A stretch of DNA of 64,000 bases, from the NCBI RefSeq assembly GCF_025145645.1, contig NZ_CP102252.1:3038001-3102000 (forward strand), read 5' to 3'. The notes below the pieces were generated by a model. The model searched no databases. It saw nothing but the letters and a program-made list of their open reading frames with translations, and was not told the origin of the DNA. Positions 16,240 to 24,489 of this stretch are shown piece after piece. The DNA comes from Alistipes senegalensis JC50. Its GTDB lineage: Bacteria > Bacteroidota > Bacteroidia > Bacteroidales > Rikenellaceae. Position 1 is the first letter of the stretch. Each line of letters starts with the position of its first letter. A program made the position numbers and the translations under genes.

Positions 16240-17250
16240 ATGTTTGTCGTTAACAGTTACGCCCTGGCCGTCATATTCTGCTTCGTTACGATGCTGTGTT
16301 GGGGATCGTGGGGTAATACCCAGAAACTGGCCGGAAAGACCTGGCGGTATGAACTCTTTTACTGGGACTATGTCATCGGCATGGTGCTTTTTTCGCTCCT
16401 GATCGGCCTGACGATGGGCAGTTTCGGCAGCGAGGGTCGTCCCTTCCTCGAAGACCTCGCACAGGCCGATCCGAAGGGTATCGGCAGCGTCATCCTCGGC
16501 GGTGTCATTTTCAATGCGTCGAACATCCTGCTTTCGGCTTCGGTGTCGCTGGCCGGTCTGGCCGTGGCCTTTCCGCTGGGCGTTGGGCTGGCGCTGGTGA
16601 TCGGCGTGATCGTCAATTATATCGGTGCGCCGAAAGGCGATCCCGTAATTCTCTTTCTCGGTGTGGCGCTGATTGTGGCGGCCATTGTCTGCAACGGCAT
16701 TGCCTCCGGCAAAATGAATGCCGGCAGGGAGCGCGGAGCCGACAACCGCAAAGGGATTCTGCTGGCGGTGCTGGCGGGTGTGCTGATGGCCTTCTTCTAT
16801 CGTTTCGTGGCTGCGGCGATGGACCTCGACAATTTCAGCGATCCGACCGTCGGTATGCTGACGCCTTATTCGGCGATCTTCATCTTCTCAATCGGAGTGT
16901 TGCTGAGTAACTTTGTCTTCAACACTTACGTCATGAAGCGTCCGTTCGTCGGAATGCCCGTTGCCTATAAGGAATATTTCAAGGGTACGACCCCGACTCA
17001 CCTGGTGGGCATGCTGGGAGGCGCAGTCTGGTGTCTGGGTACGGCATTCAGCTACATTGCGGCCGGCAAGGCCGGAGCTGCCATTTCCTATGCGCTGGGG
17101 CAGGGTGCACCTCTTATTGCCGCTGTTTGGGGCGTATTTATCTGGAAAGAGTTCAAGGGTGCCGGACGATCGGTAGGCTATCTGCTCGCGGCCATGTTTG
17201 CTCTCTTTATTGCCGGCCTGGGCTTCATTATCGCCGCCGGTGGAAACTAA
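16240..17250 (+). CDS. Sugar permease, DMT/GRP type, probable ribose transporter
   Basis: A 336-residue inner-membrane protein with about ten hydrophobic segments, starting with AVIFCFVTMLCWGSWGNT. It resembles the glucose/ribose porter (GRP) branch of the drug/metabolite superfamily, close to the RhaT-like permeases of Bacteroides. A similar permease serves ribose in the B. thetaiotaomicron rus system (recalled, not checked). Its position right after ribokinase makes ribose the likely cargo; the sequence alone does not fix the substrate. Confidence 0.8.
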   Translation: MFVVNSYALAVIFCFVTMLCWGSWGNTQKLAGKTWRYELFYWDYVIGMVLFSLLIGLTMGSFGSEGRPFLEDLAQADPKGIGSVILGGVIFNASNILLSASVSLAGLAVAFPLGVGLALVIGVIVNYIGAPKGDPVILFLGVALIVAAIVCNGIASGKMNAGRERGADNRKGILLAVLAGVLMAFFYRFVAAAMDLDNFSDPTVGMLTPYSAIFIFSIGVLLSNFVFNTYVMKRPFVGMPVAYKEYFKGTTPTHLVGMLGGAVWCLGTAFSYIAAGKAGAAISYALGQGAPLIAAVWGVFIWKEFKGAGRSVGYLLAAMFALFIAGLGFIIAAGGN

Positions 17251-17283
17251 CTCTTCGATCTTAATCCCTTAATCCGCATTCGT

Positions 17284-18801
17284 ATGAAAATCAAACTGAT
17301 TACGACCGTCCTGCTTTTCGCGTCGATCCTGGCCGCAGTCTCCTGCAATACCGATACGGCGACCAAAACGCTCACCCGCGAGCAGCTTTTGGACAAAATC
17401 AAGGGCGGCTGGGCCGCCCAGACCTTCGGCTGCACGTATGGCGGCCCGACGGAATTCCGGTATAACGGCTGTATGATCCCCGACAGCGTGGAGATCGTAT
17501 GGCCCGACGGTTACTGCAAATGGTACTACGAAAATGAAGGCGGTCTCTACGACGATATTTACATGGACCTTACGTTTGTCGAGGTCTTTGACAAATACGA
17601 TTTCGACGTGCCGGTGGATTCCTTGGCCAATGCCTTCGCCTATGCGGGCTATAAACTGTGGCACGCCAATCAGGCGGCACGCTACAACATTCTCAACGGG
17701 ATTTCCGCTCCCGCGAGCGGCCATTGGAAAAACAACCCGCATGCCGACGACATCGATTTCCAGATCGAGGCCGATTTCGCGGGATTGATGGCTCCGGGTA
17801 TGGTCAATTCGGCTTCGGAGATCTGCGACAAGGTAGGACATATCATGTGCTACGGCGACGGGTGGTACGGCGGCGTCTACGTGGCGGCACTTTATGCTTC
17901 GGCATTCGTATATGACGACATCCATACCGTTGTGACGGAAGCCTTGAAGGTAATTCCTGCCGGGAGCAATTACTACAAGTGCATGCAGGACGTGATCGCA
18001 TGGTGCAGCGAGAATAGGGATTGGAAAACGACTTGGCAGCTGGTCGAGGACAAGTGGGCCGATGAGATCAACTGTCCGCAGGGTACCAAGGCACCGTTCA
18101 ACATCGACGCCAAGCTCAATTCGGCCTATGTGGTGATGGGGCTGCTCTACGGCGACGGCGACATGGACCGCACGTTGGAGGTTTCGACCCGTTGCGGCGC
18201 CGATTCCGACTGCAATCCCGCCACGGCAGGCGGTATCCTGGGCACGATGCTCGGTTACAGCCGTATTTCCGAAAAGTGGCTTAAAAATATCCGCGAGGTC
18301 GAGGACCTGAATTTCGACCATACCGATATTTCGCTCAACAAGGTCTACCGGATGAGTTTTGACCATGCGTTGAAGATGATCGAGCGAAACGGCGGCACGG
18401 TCGATGGCGACAAGGTGGTTATCAAGATTCAGAAACCCGAACCCGTGCGTTTGGAGCAGAGCTTCGAGGGGCTGTCGCTCGTTGAAAAACGGAGCGTCAA
18501 CTACAAGAATTTCAAGAAACTCTACACGTATGATTTCGATGGCTCGGCCATTGTTTGCAGGGGCAAGGTCAATTCGAAGAAAAACCTCTGTCCGAAGGAC
18601 TATGTGGCGGAATTGGCCGTGACTATCGACGGTAATAAGGAGATCGTGCGCATGCCGGCCGATTTCGCCAGCCGCAAATTCGACATCTATTGGAATTATG
18701 ATCTGCCGGAAGGCAAGCATACGATGACGATTCTGTGGCTCAATCCCATTGCGGAAGCCAATGTGGTCTTGCAAGATGTGGTCGTCTATACAACGAAATA
18801 A
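17284..18801 (+). CDS. Exported ADP-ribosylglycohydrolase-family lipoprotein
   Basis: A 505-residue protein with a lipoprotein signal (AAVSC, Cys21). Residues about 35-370 match the ADP-ribosylglycohydrolase (ARH/DraG) fold: an N-terminal metal motif YDDIYMDL with D90-D91 and the C-terminal GADSDCNPATAGG with D307 and D309, the usual dinuclear Mg site. A beta-rich domain (about 390-505) follows. Family members cleave N- or O-linked ADP-ribose or other ribofuranosyl bonds inside cells; a secreted form beside ribokinase suggests ribose release from ribosylated material. The true substrate is unknown. It is paralogous to the next gene. Confidence 0.85.
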   Translation: MKIKLITTVLLFASILAAVSCNTDTATKTLTREQLLDKIKGGWAAQTFGCTYGGPTEFRYNGCMIPDSVEIVWPDGYCKWYYENEGGLYDDIYMDLTFVEVFDKYDFDVPVDSLANAFAYAGYKLWHANQAARYNILNGISAPASGHWKNNPHADDIDFQIEADFAGLMAPGMVNSASEICDKVGHIMCYGDGWYGGVYVAALYASAFVYDDIHTVVTEALKVIPAGSNYYKCMQDVIAWCSENRDWKTTWQLVEDKWADEINCPQGTKAPFNIDAKLNSAYVVMGLLYGDGDMDRTLEVSTRCGADSDCNPATAGGILGTMLGYSRISEKWLKNIREVEDLNFDHTDISLNKVYRMSFDHALKMIERNGGTVDGDKVVIKIQKPEPVRLEQSFEGLSLVEKRSVNYKNFKKLYTYDFDGSAIVCRGKVNSKKNLCPKDYVAELAVTIDGNKEIVRMPADFASRKFDIYWNYDLPEGKHTMTILWLNPIAEANVVLQDVVVYTTK

Positions 18802-18813
18802 CCCGATGGAGGG

Positions 18814-20568
18814 GTGGCGATGAAAAAGTATGCTCTCTGCCTTGCGATGCTTCTCTCTCTGGCGGCGCTCCTGCCTGCGCAGGGCGCTGTCCGGGAGAGG
18901 CGTATAGCATTGTCCGAATACGCCGACAAGGTCCGTGCGGCTTGGTTGGGAAAGATGGCCGGCGTAGGGTGGGGCATCACCACCGAATTCAGGTACAGCC
19001 ACCGGCTGGTTCCCGATTCGATGATGCAGCCCTGGCGGCCGGAGATGGTCAACGAGGGGTACAATCAGGACGATCTCTATCTGTCGCTGCTCTCGCTCGA
19101 ACTGCTCTGGGAGTACGGCCCGGAGATTACCTCCCGGCAGGCTTGTCTCGAACGGCTGAACCGGCAGTTCGAATACGGCGGACGCAATGCACTCGTCACG
19201 CAGGACGGCATCGCCCCTCCCGATCTGGGCCATCCGCACTATAAACCTACGTCGGACGGTTGCGGCTATACCTGCGGAGCCGATTATTCGGGCATCGCTG
19301 CTCCCGGTCTTCCGGCAGTTTCCGTGCGCTTCGCCGCGACGTTCGGTTCCGACCGCTGCTACGGCGACGGCCTTTACGGCGGGGTCTTCGTCGGGGCGAT
19401 GTACTGCGAGGCGTTTTTCACGGAGGACCTGCACTGCATCGTCGACACGGCATTGCGGTCGATCCCCGAACAGAGTCTGCTTGCTCAAGCAGTGCGCGAC
19501 GTCGTTCGCTGGCACCGTCTTTATCCCGACGACTGGAAGCATACGTGGCGGCTCATCATGGACAAGTATTGGTGGAATGAAGAAAATAACTGGATTGCGT
19601 GGCCTTACGGCGGTGTGCGGAAGGGTATCAACCTCGATTCGAAGTCGATGGCGGCGATGAGCGTAATGGCGCTGCTCTACGGCGGCGGCGATCTGCACCG
19701 GACCATGCATATCGCTGTGCAGGGGTCTGAGGATTCGGACTGCAACGCCTCGATCGCGGCGGGCGTACTGCTCGCTTCGCGCGGCATGAAAGCCGTGGAT
19801 GAGGAATTGCTTGCTGCGCTCGATCGCCGGCGGCGGTTCAAATACTTTGCACGGACCTTCGACGACATGGTCGCCCTTACGCTGGACGTGGCCCGACGGG
19901 TGATTCCCTCTTTCGGAGGCCGTATCGAGGAGCTCGACGGAGAGGAGTGGATCGTCGTTCCGGTTCGTGGCACAGACCTGCGGCGCACGGAATATCAGTC
20001 GTCGAAGACGCCCGGTCCGCTTACGGGAGCTCGTTATACGGCGGCGGAACTGGACCGTCTGGAACTGCTTACCGACCCCGGCTTCGAGAATGATGACCCC
20101 GCATGGAGTTTTTTCTCGGACCTGAGAAACAATCATATCCTTCCCGTGGAACGTGTAGGCCGTATCGAAGGTGTGGCCGAAAACCGGGCCCGGACGGGCT
20201 TCTGCAATGCCCTGCTTGGGTCGTGGTTCCGCAGCGGTTATCCGCGAGCCAATACGCGCCTGTTCTCCGGGGTCCGGCAGCTGGTCCGGGTCGCTCCGGG
20301 GCGTGAATATCGCCTGAGCTGCTTCGTGCGGACCGAGGGCGGAGGATTCGGCGGAAAAGGCGTTGTGCGGGTATTGACCCCCGGCGGCCGGGAGATGGCG
20401 TCGGTGACTTTCGGGGATAAACCCGAATGGACCCGGGTGGGACTCGGCGTGGCGAGCGGCGGCGAGGATTTGCTGGTCGTGGAGATCGGATTCCGGGGTG
20501 CTGAGGATCGGCACATGACGCTTCGCATCGACGATTGTTCGCTGAAAGTGAAACCGACGGCCCGATAA
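18814..20568 (+). CDS. Second exported ADP-ribosylglycohydrolase-family protein with C-terminal binding domain
   Basis: A 584-residue protein beginning 12 bp after its paralogue; a start at 18820 (MKKYALCL) is equally possible. A signal peptide (LLSLAALLPAQG) precedes the ADP-ribosylglycohydrolase domain (about 30-370), with QDDLYLSL (D86-D87) and SEDSDCNAS (D307, D309) metal motifs. Residues about 415-584 form a jelly-roll-like domain that begins LLTDPGFEN and ends LRIDDCSL, similar in pattern to CBM4/9-type modules. The tandem pair suggests two related ribofuranosyl linkages are attacked outside the cytoplasm. Confidence 0.83.
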   Translation: MAMKKYALCLAMLLSLAALLPAQGAVRERRIALSEYADKVRAAWLGKMAGVGWGITTEFRYSHRLVPDSMMQPWRPEMVNEGYNQDDLYLSLLSLELLWEYGPEITSRQACLERLNRQFEYGGRNALVTQDGIAPPDLGHPHYKPTSDGCGYTCGADYSGIAAPGLPAVSVRFAATFGSDRCYGDGLYGGVFVGAMYCEAFFTEDLHCIVDTALRSIPEQSLLAQAVRDVVRWHRLYPDDWKHTWRLIMDKYWWNEENNWIAWPYGGVRKGINLDSKSMAAMSVMALLYGGGDLHRTMHIAVQGSEDSDCNASIAAGVLLASRGMKAVDEELLAALDRRRRFKYFARTFDDMVALTLDVARRVIPSFGGRIEELDGEEWIVVPVRGTDLRRTEYQSSKTPGPLTGARYTAAELDRLELLTDPGFENDDPAWSFFSDLRNNHILPVERVGRIEGVAENRARTGFCNALLGSWFRSGYPRANTRLFSGVRQLVRVAPGREYRLSCFVRTEGGGFGGKGVVRVLTPGGREMASVTFGDKPEWTRVGLGVASGGEDLLVVEIGFRGAEDRHMTLRIDDCSLKVKPTAR

Positions 20569-20612
20569 GATCCAGTAGCCGGAGATTGATAGTATGATAA
20601 AATCGAATCGGT

Positions 20613-22169
20613 ATGAGAAAACTCTACTTTTTTACTGCAATTTGTCTCTTTTCGTTACTCGGAGCCTGTGGAAAGGACGAGACCCAGCCGGGTCCCGACG
20701 GCCCGGACGGTCCGGATATTCCTGTTTCCGAATGGCAGCTGGCATCCTATGACGACCCGGAGGGTTATCCCGGCGTGCCGCGCTCGACGATCTACTCCGT
20801 GACGCTCATCCAGGGCGACGAGCGGGAGACCATTCCCGTATTCCAAAGCTCCTGCCCGGTCTATCAGGCCGGTTATATGGACATGACGCCGACCGATTCC
20901 TATCCGCTCGGGATTTTCAAGGGGCGGAGCATCAGTTGGGCGAATTTCTCGTTCCGCGGCCGGGTTGAAGTCGAGGTTCGGGTGCTCGACCGTCAGAAGG
21001 TGCCCTTTTTCGGCGGTGTCAAAGTGCTGCCTTCCCGTTACGGCGTCACTCCGTCGGTAGAGGGTGATGTGGTGCGTTTCACGCTTACGAAGCCCGGCCA
21101 ATGTTCGGTGGAGATTGGTTTTAACGGCTATAAGAACGGGCTGATGCTCTTCGCCGATCCGATGGAAGAGGATGCTCCCGCTCCGGACGATGCCGGGTAT
21201 GCGGCACTCGAAAACGCCACGTCAGCCGATGTGGAAGCTGTCCCCGTTTCGGCGACGGGACTCTACTTCCGGCCCGGCGTCCATGATATAGGCGTTTATA
21301 AGGTTCCGGCCAACATTCGCGACATCTATCTCGAAGGCGGGGCGTGGGTTTACGGTTCGATCATTATGGAGGGACGTCCCGGTGTGCGGATTTTCGGTCG
21401 CGGCGTGTTGTCGCAGGGGCGGATGAAATACCGCGAGTCGCACATGATCGAGGCCACGGGAGGCAGTGACAATATCACCGTGGAGGGAATCACCCTTGCC
21501 GACAATAAATATTTCTCCGTGCGGCTTATCGGCAGGAACAACACCGTCCGTTGGACGAAGATCATCGGTGCCTGGACCTATAACTGCGACGGTATTTCGG
21601 CATTCGCGGGTTCCTCGGTTTCCAACTGTTTCGTCTGGGCGAACGATGACAATATCAAGGCTTACCGCGACAACATTACTTTCAGCGATATGGTGCTTTG
21701 GCAGCTGAACAACGGCGGTTGCATCCAGATGAGCTGGGGCGGTGCCACGGCGGCCGACGTGGCGATCCGGCGCGTGGACATCCTGCATGCCGAGTGGAAC
21801 AACTCGGAGATCAACCGCGGGGTGCTGAGCTGCGTGGGGGACAAATATGAGGCGGGCAAGACGGGGTATCTGCGCAACTGGGTCATCGAGGACCTCGTGA
21901 CCGAAACGGCCGTTCCGCTTGTATTCCGCATCTCGCCCCATCCGTTCAGCCCGTGTCCGATCCATGGCCTCACACTGCGCGACTGGAAAGTGCGGATGAA
22001 TATCGAGACCGGCTTTAAGAATTACATCACCGGGAACGATCCGAAAGAGAAGTTCGACGGCTTCGTCTTCGACAACGTGACGATCAACGGTACCCGCCTG
22101 ACTGCGGCCAACTGGATGTCGGCGGGAAATTTCGAAGTGGCGAACCTCGAAACGCCGGTGTTTGAATAA
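20613..22169 (+). CDS. Beta-helix glycoside hydrolase lipoprotein, GH49/GH28-like
   Basis: A 518-residue lipoprotein (LLGAC, Cys19) with a Pro/Gly/Asp-rich linker, a beta-sandwich region (about 45-190) and a right-handed beta-helix (about 200-510). The helix carries acidic signatures NCDGISAF and NDDNIKAY, which resemble the catalytic Asp clusters of polygalacturonase-like (GH28) and dextranase-like (GH49) enzymes. The sandwich-plus-helix plan favours GH49-like. It sits 44 bp after the ribosylglycohydrolase pair in the same operon. The substrate bond is not predictable from sequence. Confidence 0.7.
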   Translation: MRKLYFFTAICLFSLLGACGKDETQPGPDGPDGPDIPVSEWQLASYDDPEGYPGVPRSTIYSVTLIQGDERETIPVFQSSCPVYQAGYMDMTPTDSYPLGIFKGRSISWANFSFRGRVEVEVRVLDRQKVPFFGGVKVLPSRYGVTPSVEGDVVRFTLTKPGQCSVEIGFNGYKNGLMLFADPMEEDAPAPDDAGYAALENATSADVEAVPVSATGLYFRPGVHDIGVYKVPANIRDIYLEGGAWVYGSIIMEGRPGVRIFGRGVLSQGRMKYRESHMIEATGGSDNITVEGITLADNKYFSVRLIGRNNTVRWTKIIGAWTYNCDGISAFAGSSVSNCFVWANDDNIKAYRDNITFSDMVLWQLNNGGCIQMSWGGATAADVAIRRVDILHAEWNNSEINRGVLSCVGDKYEAGKTGYLRNWVIEDLVTETAVPLVFRISPHPFSPCPIHGLTLRDWKVRMNIETGFKNYITGNDPKEKFDGFVFDNVTINGTRLTAANWMSAGNFEVANLETPVFE

Positions 22170-22194
22170 CGAACCTAAAAACTACTGACCAGAT

Positions 22195-24459
22195 ATGAAA
22201 AGGTTTATTATGTTATTTTTCGTCCTCGCCGCGGGAGCGTTCTTCACGGGCTGCGACGACAAAGAGGACGATGCCGCCTCGAAATTCAACGTCCTGGCGG
22301 AACGGGTGAACAAAGACAACGCAGAGGCCATGAACGTTATCGTGATGGTCGAAGCCTCCTCCGATGTGGAATGGAAGGCTTCCGTACCTGAAGCCGACCG
22401 GAGCTGGCTGACCTTGGAGAAAGACAGCGGTATGGGCATCGGACGCATTATTTTTTCCCTCTCGGAAAACGAGACGATCGACACCCGTTCGACTTCGATT
22501 TCCGTTACGGGGCGTTCGACCCGCAGCGGACGGGAGTTTTCCGCTCCGGCGGTCGTCGTCACCCAGCTGGGTGCGGCGCCTTCGATCCTGATCGAACCTG
22601 CAGGCAGTGTCACTCTTCCGTCGGATGCCGTCGGGGCCTATACGATCGAAGTAACGGCTAATCTCGAATGGCGGACCGAGGTGGAGATTGTCTCCGGCGC
22701 TTCGGGATGGGCTTCCGTCGTCAGCCCCTCCGAACCCTTCACCGGTTCGGGACAGGCTGTGTTCTCGATTCTTGAAAATACGGACGAGGAGTCGCGAGCG
22801 GCTACGCTGCGTATTGTTCCCGTGGCAGATCCGGAGCTCTGCGCGGAGCTGACCGTCACACAACTGCGTGCCCCGGCCCGATACAATCTGACGATCGAGG
22901 GTATGGATGGAACGCTGCCGTTGGGTAACGCATCGCTGCTGATTGCTCCGGCTTCCGGGGAGAACCTGACTCGTTCGGGCAGTGTCGCTGTCATGGACTC
23001 GAACACCTCCATCAGCTATGATGAAGCGTTGCCGGCGGGTAAATATACCCTTGTCAGCGTGACGCCCGAAGGCGGCAGTTCCATCTATCTCGGCGGGCGT
23101 TTCACCATCGGCGAGGAGAGTGTTTGCATGGAGATGGAACATTGGCATGCCGTCTTCGAGTCGTTCGGCGGCGAATCGGCCGAACGCCCCATCCGGATTG
23201 CCAAACCCGCACATCTGTCGGGACTTGCGGCGACGGTTAACGAGGGGGATGATTATGCGGGATTCTATTTCCTCCAAACGACCGATATTTCGCTGTCGGA
23301 GTTTAGTAATTGGGTCGGCATCGGCTCGGCGGCCTGCAAGTTCGCAGGCGTCTACGACGGCGGCGGAAAGAACGTCACCGGGCTTACCGTCGCCTCTTCC
23401 GGAGCGGAGAGCCTTGACGGTGTGACTTGCGGGCATGCACTCTTCCGCCATGTAGGCGGTACGGACGCCGATCACAAGGCCGAGATTCGGAATCTTTTCG
23501 TTTCCGGCACGGCGATGGGCACGGCAGGGTATGTGGCCGGTATCGTAAGCCGTTGTGCCGATTTCACGCTTATCAGCGGCTGCGAGAGTTCCGTGACTCT
23601 GAAAGGGGCTGCTTCTGGGCCCGGCAACATAGGCGGTATCGTTTCTGTTGTCGCCGGCGGCAACGTGACGATAGAGAATTGCGTGAACCGCGGCGAGATC
23701 ACCTCCGAGGGCTCGGGAGCCGTGAACAACGTCGGCGGTATTGCCGGACAGGCAGACGGATCTTCGGAAGAGGCCCGCGTGCTGATTGCGGACTGCCGCA
23801 ACTATGCCAAGATCACCTATCAGGGCAATTCGGGAGGTATTTTGGGAACGACGATGGGAAATATCGACATTGTGCGTTGTGCCAACTATGGGGAAATGGC
23901 GAAGACCGGTACCACGGTGGTCCGTATCGGCGGCGTGGTCGGCAGTTTCCAGGGCGATGCGACCCTCCGCGAGAGCTTCAATCTGGGACGTATCGACGGC
24001 TACCGCCAGACGGGCGGCGTAATCGGCTGGTGCATGAACACGGGTACCGTAGAGAATTGTTACAACCGTGCCGAGATCGTTGCTCAGGGTTCGACGGGTA
24101 ATACCGGAGGTATCGTAGGAAATATCAATACGAAAGGCTTCGTCGTGAAGAATTGTTACAACACAGGCCAGTTTACTCAGTATCTTGCAACGGATGCCAA
24201 CCGCTATGCGGCCATTGCCGGGTCCGGCGGATCGAATACCTCCGGGGTGGAGGGTTGTTACTACGAAGCGGACAAGGGGATGATCGGCGGTCTGGGCCGG
24301 GGGCAAAAAAATCCGGCAGTGAATGTCGCTGGACAGTCCGAACAGAAAGATGCCGTGTGGTTCATTTCGGGGACGCCTATTGTCGGTTGGGACGCTTCCG
24401 TGTGGACTTTCTCTGCCGGGGTTTATCCGACGCTGACCGATAATCCCGAAAGACCGTAA
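22195..24459 (+). CDS. BACON/GLUG-repeat surface lipoprotein, candidate glycan-binding protein
   Basis: A 754-residue lipoprotein: FFTGC with Cys20 followed by DDKEDD, an acidic tail of the kind that exports lipoproteins to the Bacteroidetes cell surface. Two BACON-type beta-sandwich domains follow (about 30-125 and 130-225, each ending in a VVTQLGA or TVTQLRA-like strand). The C-terminal half has GLUG repeats of the GGI(V/A)G...NCYN/NCVNRG type. No catalytic motif is visible. Position between glycosidases and ahead of two SusCD pairs fits a surface glycan-binding or adhesion role. Confidence 0.8.
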   Translation: MKRFIMLFFVLAAGAFFTGCDDKEDDAASKFNVLAERVNKDNAEAMNVIVMVEASSDVEWKASVPEADRSWLTLEKDSGMGIGRIIFSLSENETIDTRSTSISVTGRSTRSGREFSAPAVVVTQLGAAPSILIEPAGSVTLPSDAVGAYTIEVTANLEWRTEVEIVSGASGWASVVSPSEPFTGSGQAVFSILENTDEESRAATLRIVPVADPELCAELTVTQLRAPARYNLTIEGMDGTLPLGNASLLIAPASGENLTRSGSVAVMDSNTSISYDEALPAGKYTLVSVTPEGGSSIYLGGRFTIGEESVCMEMEHWHAVFESFGGESAERPIRIAKPAHLSGLAATVNEGDDYAGFYFLQTTDISLSEFSNWVGIGSAACKFAGVYDGGGKNVTGLTVASSGAESLDGVTCGHALFRHVGGTDADHKAEIRNLFVSGTAMGTAGYVAGIVSRCADFTLISGCESSVTLKGAASGPGNIGGIVSVVAGGNVTIENCVNRGEITSEGSGAVNNVGGIAGQADGSSEEARVLIADCRNYAKITYQGNSGGILGTTMGNIDIVRCANYGEMAKTGTTVVRIGGVVGSFQGDATLRESFNLGRIDGYRQTGGVIGWCMNTGTVENCYNRAEIVAQGSTGNTGGIVGNINTKGFVVKNCYNTGQFTQYLATDANRYAAIAGSGGSNTSGVEGCYYEADKGMIGGLGRGQKNPAVNVAGQSEQKDAVWFISGTPIVGWDASVWTFSAGVYPTLTDNPERP

Positions 24460-24489
24460 CCCGATTCCTCACTCCCGATTTCCGAACCG

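Noticed and set aside
17269..20514. Open reading frame of 1081 codons on the minus strand
   Set aside because: It is antisense to two well-supported ADP-ribosylglycohydrolase genes and is rich in His, Arg and Pro with no domain; codon bias of the sense strand keeps it open.
23460..24200. Repetitive GGI-type segments that look like a DNA repeat array
   Set aside because: They are protein-level GLUG repeats with diverged codons, not a DNA repeat or CRISPR.
22213..24306. Open reading frame of 697 codons on the minus strand
   Set aside because: Antisense to the BACON/GLUG gene, with no signal, domain or plausible leader.
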